Source: Phytophthora colocasiae
Taxonomy: Eukaryota; Oomycota; Peronosporomycetes; Peronosporales; Peronosporaceae
Length of the DNA: 64,000 nucleotides
NCBI GenBank assembly: GCA_018806915.1
Contig: JAGKQI010000089.1
Span: 1 to 64,000, forward strand
Direction of reading: 5' to 3'
Part shown: piece after piece, positions 62,182 through 64,000 of the stretch
Position numbering within the stretch: position 1 is the stretch's first letter
Layout: the number at the start of each line of letters is the position of its first letter
The notes under the pieces: generated by a model
What the model saw: the letters and a program-made list of their open reading frames with translations, nothing else
Told to the model about the DNA's origin: nothing
Databases searched by the model: none
Position numbers and translations under genes: made by a program

Positions 62182-62889
62182 GCCCTGCACGAGGAGTGCT
62201 GCGGTCAGCCACAGCACTCGGTGCTCCGCGTGGCTCGAGACGACCACGAAGCTCCTTGATGTGATCGGGTACACGGACAAGCGTGTACCCCAGAAGATCA
62301 CTTTCTGAGAGACGTGTTGCCAAGGGTTGGCAACACGGGCAGGGTGTGCCAAAGGGAACGGCACATGGGATCCCCGCTTCCATGGACTGATCATGGAGGC
62401 GCTCACACCTGAGACCTCAACACGAGGTCGTCGGGACCCCACGGGTGGGTCTGACGTGTCTTCGGACGAAGACACGGGAGCGGGAGCCTTGGCATCAAGC
62501 TCTCCCTCCTCGACATCGTCGTCGTAGTCGAGGATGTCTTCATAGTCCTCTCCAAAGAGTTCTTTGAGAGGGACAGCAGGATTCTTAATCTCTGCTAGAG
62601 AAGAAGATTTCTTCTTCTTCTCATGCTTCTCCTTGTGGAAAGCACGTGACAGAGAGCTTCTCTGTCGAACCGCTGGAAGCAGCAGTGCTAGTGGGCACTG
62701 CTAAGGTTGTTGTTCCTGCTGCAGAGGCAGCAGGGGGGGCTTGCGCGTCCGCAGAAGCGGACGGAGACGTGGGCGTTGGCGAGTCAATTGCGAAATGAAC
62801 TCGGATTTCTCTCGGGAACTTGACGGTCTTGTCAAGTTCTGTTGATTGACGTATCGAGACCGATACGTCGAATCTTAACGAGGGGATGG
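62182..62889 (+). other. 3' untranslated region of the truncated B copy
   Basis: Hairpin-rich, matches 49891-50600 in reverse. GAGGGGATGG (polypurine tract) lies directly before the LTR. No gene. Confidence 0.7.
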
Positions 62890-63349
62890 TGTAACGGGGT
62901 TACACGTACAAGTGGTTGTACCACTTGTAACTCTAACAGTTAGGATAACTGTTAGAGGTTGGAAATGGGCCTCAGACCTTGGTGTGCTGTACACACCAAT
63001 GGATACATGGGCGAACCACATTATTGGGTGGTTCGTGTGCATTTGTGCATATCATTGGTAGAAAGTAACGGGTTTCTACCAATCACTGAGCAGAGTTTCT
63101 GCCAACCACACGTTGGCAGACCCTTTAGAAATAGATAACAAACAGTTTTAGGAGGTCCATAATTGGCTTATGCCAAATTCAATAACAGTTCTCATTTTAC
63201 GGTATTTTGCAGTTTAATTTAGTTATATTTGATTTAATTATACTTATTTAAATAAGTATACTTAAATTAAGTCTATTCTAAATGCATGCTTCCTCATACA
63301 CGTAAGCGCACGTGTACGCCACCTAATAGGTCTAGGTAGACCCATTACA
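62890..63349 (+). repeat. Element B family LTR (plus orientation)
   Basis: 460 bp, TGTAACGGGG...CCCATTACA, same length as the LTRs of B. Confidence 0.95.
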
Positions 63350-63351
63350 GC

Positions 63352-63619
63352 ACAAGCCAATTATGGACCTCCTAAAACTGTTTGTTATCTATTTCTAAAG
63401 GGTCTGCCAACGGCAGAAACTCTGCTCAGTGATTGGTAGAAACCCGTTACTTTCTACCAATAATATGCACAAATGCACACGAACCACCCAATAATGTGGT
63501 TCGCCCATGTATCCATTGGTGTGTACAGCACACCAAGGTCTGAGGCCCATTTCCAACCTCTAACAGTTATCCTTACTGTTAGAGTTACAAGAGGTACTAC
63601 CACTTGTACGTGTAACCCC
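63352..63619 (-). repeat. Element B family LTR fragment, inverted
   Basis: About 268 bp of LTR in the opposite orientation, from AAGCCAATTATGG to GTGTAACCCC. It pairs with 62890-63157 as a long inverted repeat with a ~194-bp gap. It lacks the hairpin loop GTGTGGTTG near 63411. Confidence 0.9.
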
Positions 63620-63758
63620 TATCCTTTAAGCGCTTATTACGGATCAGAAGGAATTGGCTGCTTGGCCGGACGATCCCGTCGACTCTCAACCCATCAAGAC
63701 CCCCGCTATAGGAAGCGGCAAGCATCGTAAAGGAAGGGATCAGATCCCCAACATTGGA
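63620..63758 (-). repeat. Inverted copy of 60136-60274
   Basis: Near-identical reverse complement of element A leader sequence. Confidence 0.85.
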
Positions 63759-63760
63759 AC

Positions 63761-64000
63761 TGTGGTGGAGCGGATCTGGCCAAAATCTGGTTGAGGCCGA
63801 TCGCGATCGCCACTTGCGCCCAGACACCGACTAACGGAGGGGGTCCCCCGATGATCCGTGATCTTGCTGCGTGTAGTGTTCACCTTGTGTACCCGTCGGT
63901 AGGCGGGTTACGCTCTTCCAGGTGACTTCTGAAGATGTCTTGGGACGAGAAGAATGTCTTGGGTGACGCAGGGGTTTGAGGCGGCGTGGAAGTTCTTCAC
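63761..64000 (+). repeat. Direct copy of 59806-60045
   Basis: Near-identical to the leader and start of gag of element A. It runs off the window. Together with the preceding inverted piece it shows a second, rearranged copy of A's 5' end. Confidence 0.85.

Larger units (their letters stand above)
61135..63349 (+). mobile_element. 5'-truncated copy of element B (plus strand)
   Basis: Contains the integrase tail, chromodomain, 3' untranslated region, polypurine tract (62876-62889) and one LTR. It is in the opposite orientation to B. Homology to B begins near 61135 (CTTCCTC...TTAAGTGGGG). The upstream gag-pol is absent, as after a truncating rearrangement. Confidence 0.9.

Overview
The window looks like repeat-rich eukaryotic DNA, most likely from an oomycete such as a Phytophthora relative. 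The evidence is chromodomain Ty3/Gypsy elements (one with a second RNase H), a Ty1/Copia fragment, and remnants of Polinton-like virus (PLV) genes. There are no bacterial-style operons, no rRNA, no credible tRNA, and no clear host housekeeping gene. The organism is an inference; the families below are read from the sequence.

Region 1 (1-34377) is a head-to-tail tandem array of about ten units of roughly 3.0-3.7 kb. Each complete unit holds five parts. They are a minus-strand PD-(D/E)XK nuclease-like gene, an AT-rich spacer, a minus-strand fragment that resembles the C-terminal half of a double-jelly-roll viral capsid protein, and a plus-strand acidic Ser/Asp/Lys-rich ORF. The fifth is a ~135-bp fragment of Copia reverse transcriptase joined to a plus-strand ORF ('gene C') that ends just before the next unit's nuclease. 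Almost every copy carries frameshifts. Units share variants in mixed combinations, as expected from unequal crossing-over or gene conversion. The last unit has no Copia fragment: its acidic ORF runs on without a break into unique DNA and stops at 34931, so it marks the edge of the original duplication.

Region 2 (34378-43650) is a mosaic. It holds a degenerate minisatellite, a 1.05-kb piggyBac-like non-autonomous element (TTAA target, 14-bp TIRs, inner palindromes), and two acidic ORFs of unknown function (38126-39067 and 41530-~42735). It also holds broken PLV-type genes: a protein-primed DNA polymerase B lacking its catalytic motif C, a fibre-like protein, and a packaging ATPase with one stop codon.

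Region 3 (43650-64000) contains two nested Gypsy elements. Element A (minus strand) encodes gag, protease-RT-RNase H plus an archaeal-type RNase H, integrase and chromodomain. Its own RNase H has lost two catalytic acidic residues. Element B (49431-57348) is inserted between gag and pol of A, with 460-bp LTRs and a 5-bp AATGC duplication. B is the oddest object here: its LTRs, leader and coding sequence are built almost entirely of consecutive short perfect hairpins, yet it still encodes recognisable gag and pol domains. A 5'-truncated plus-strand copy of B (61135-63349), an inverted LTR piece and a rearranged duplicate of A's 5' region close the window.

No autonomous unit looks fully functional as written. 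Best preserved are the pol ORF of A, gene C of unit 2, the acidic ORF at 33867-34931 and the chromodomain ORF at 61147-62181.
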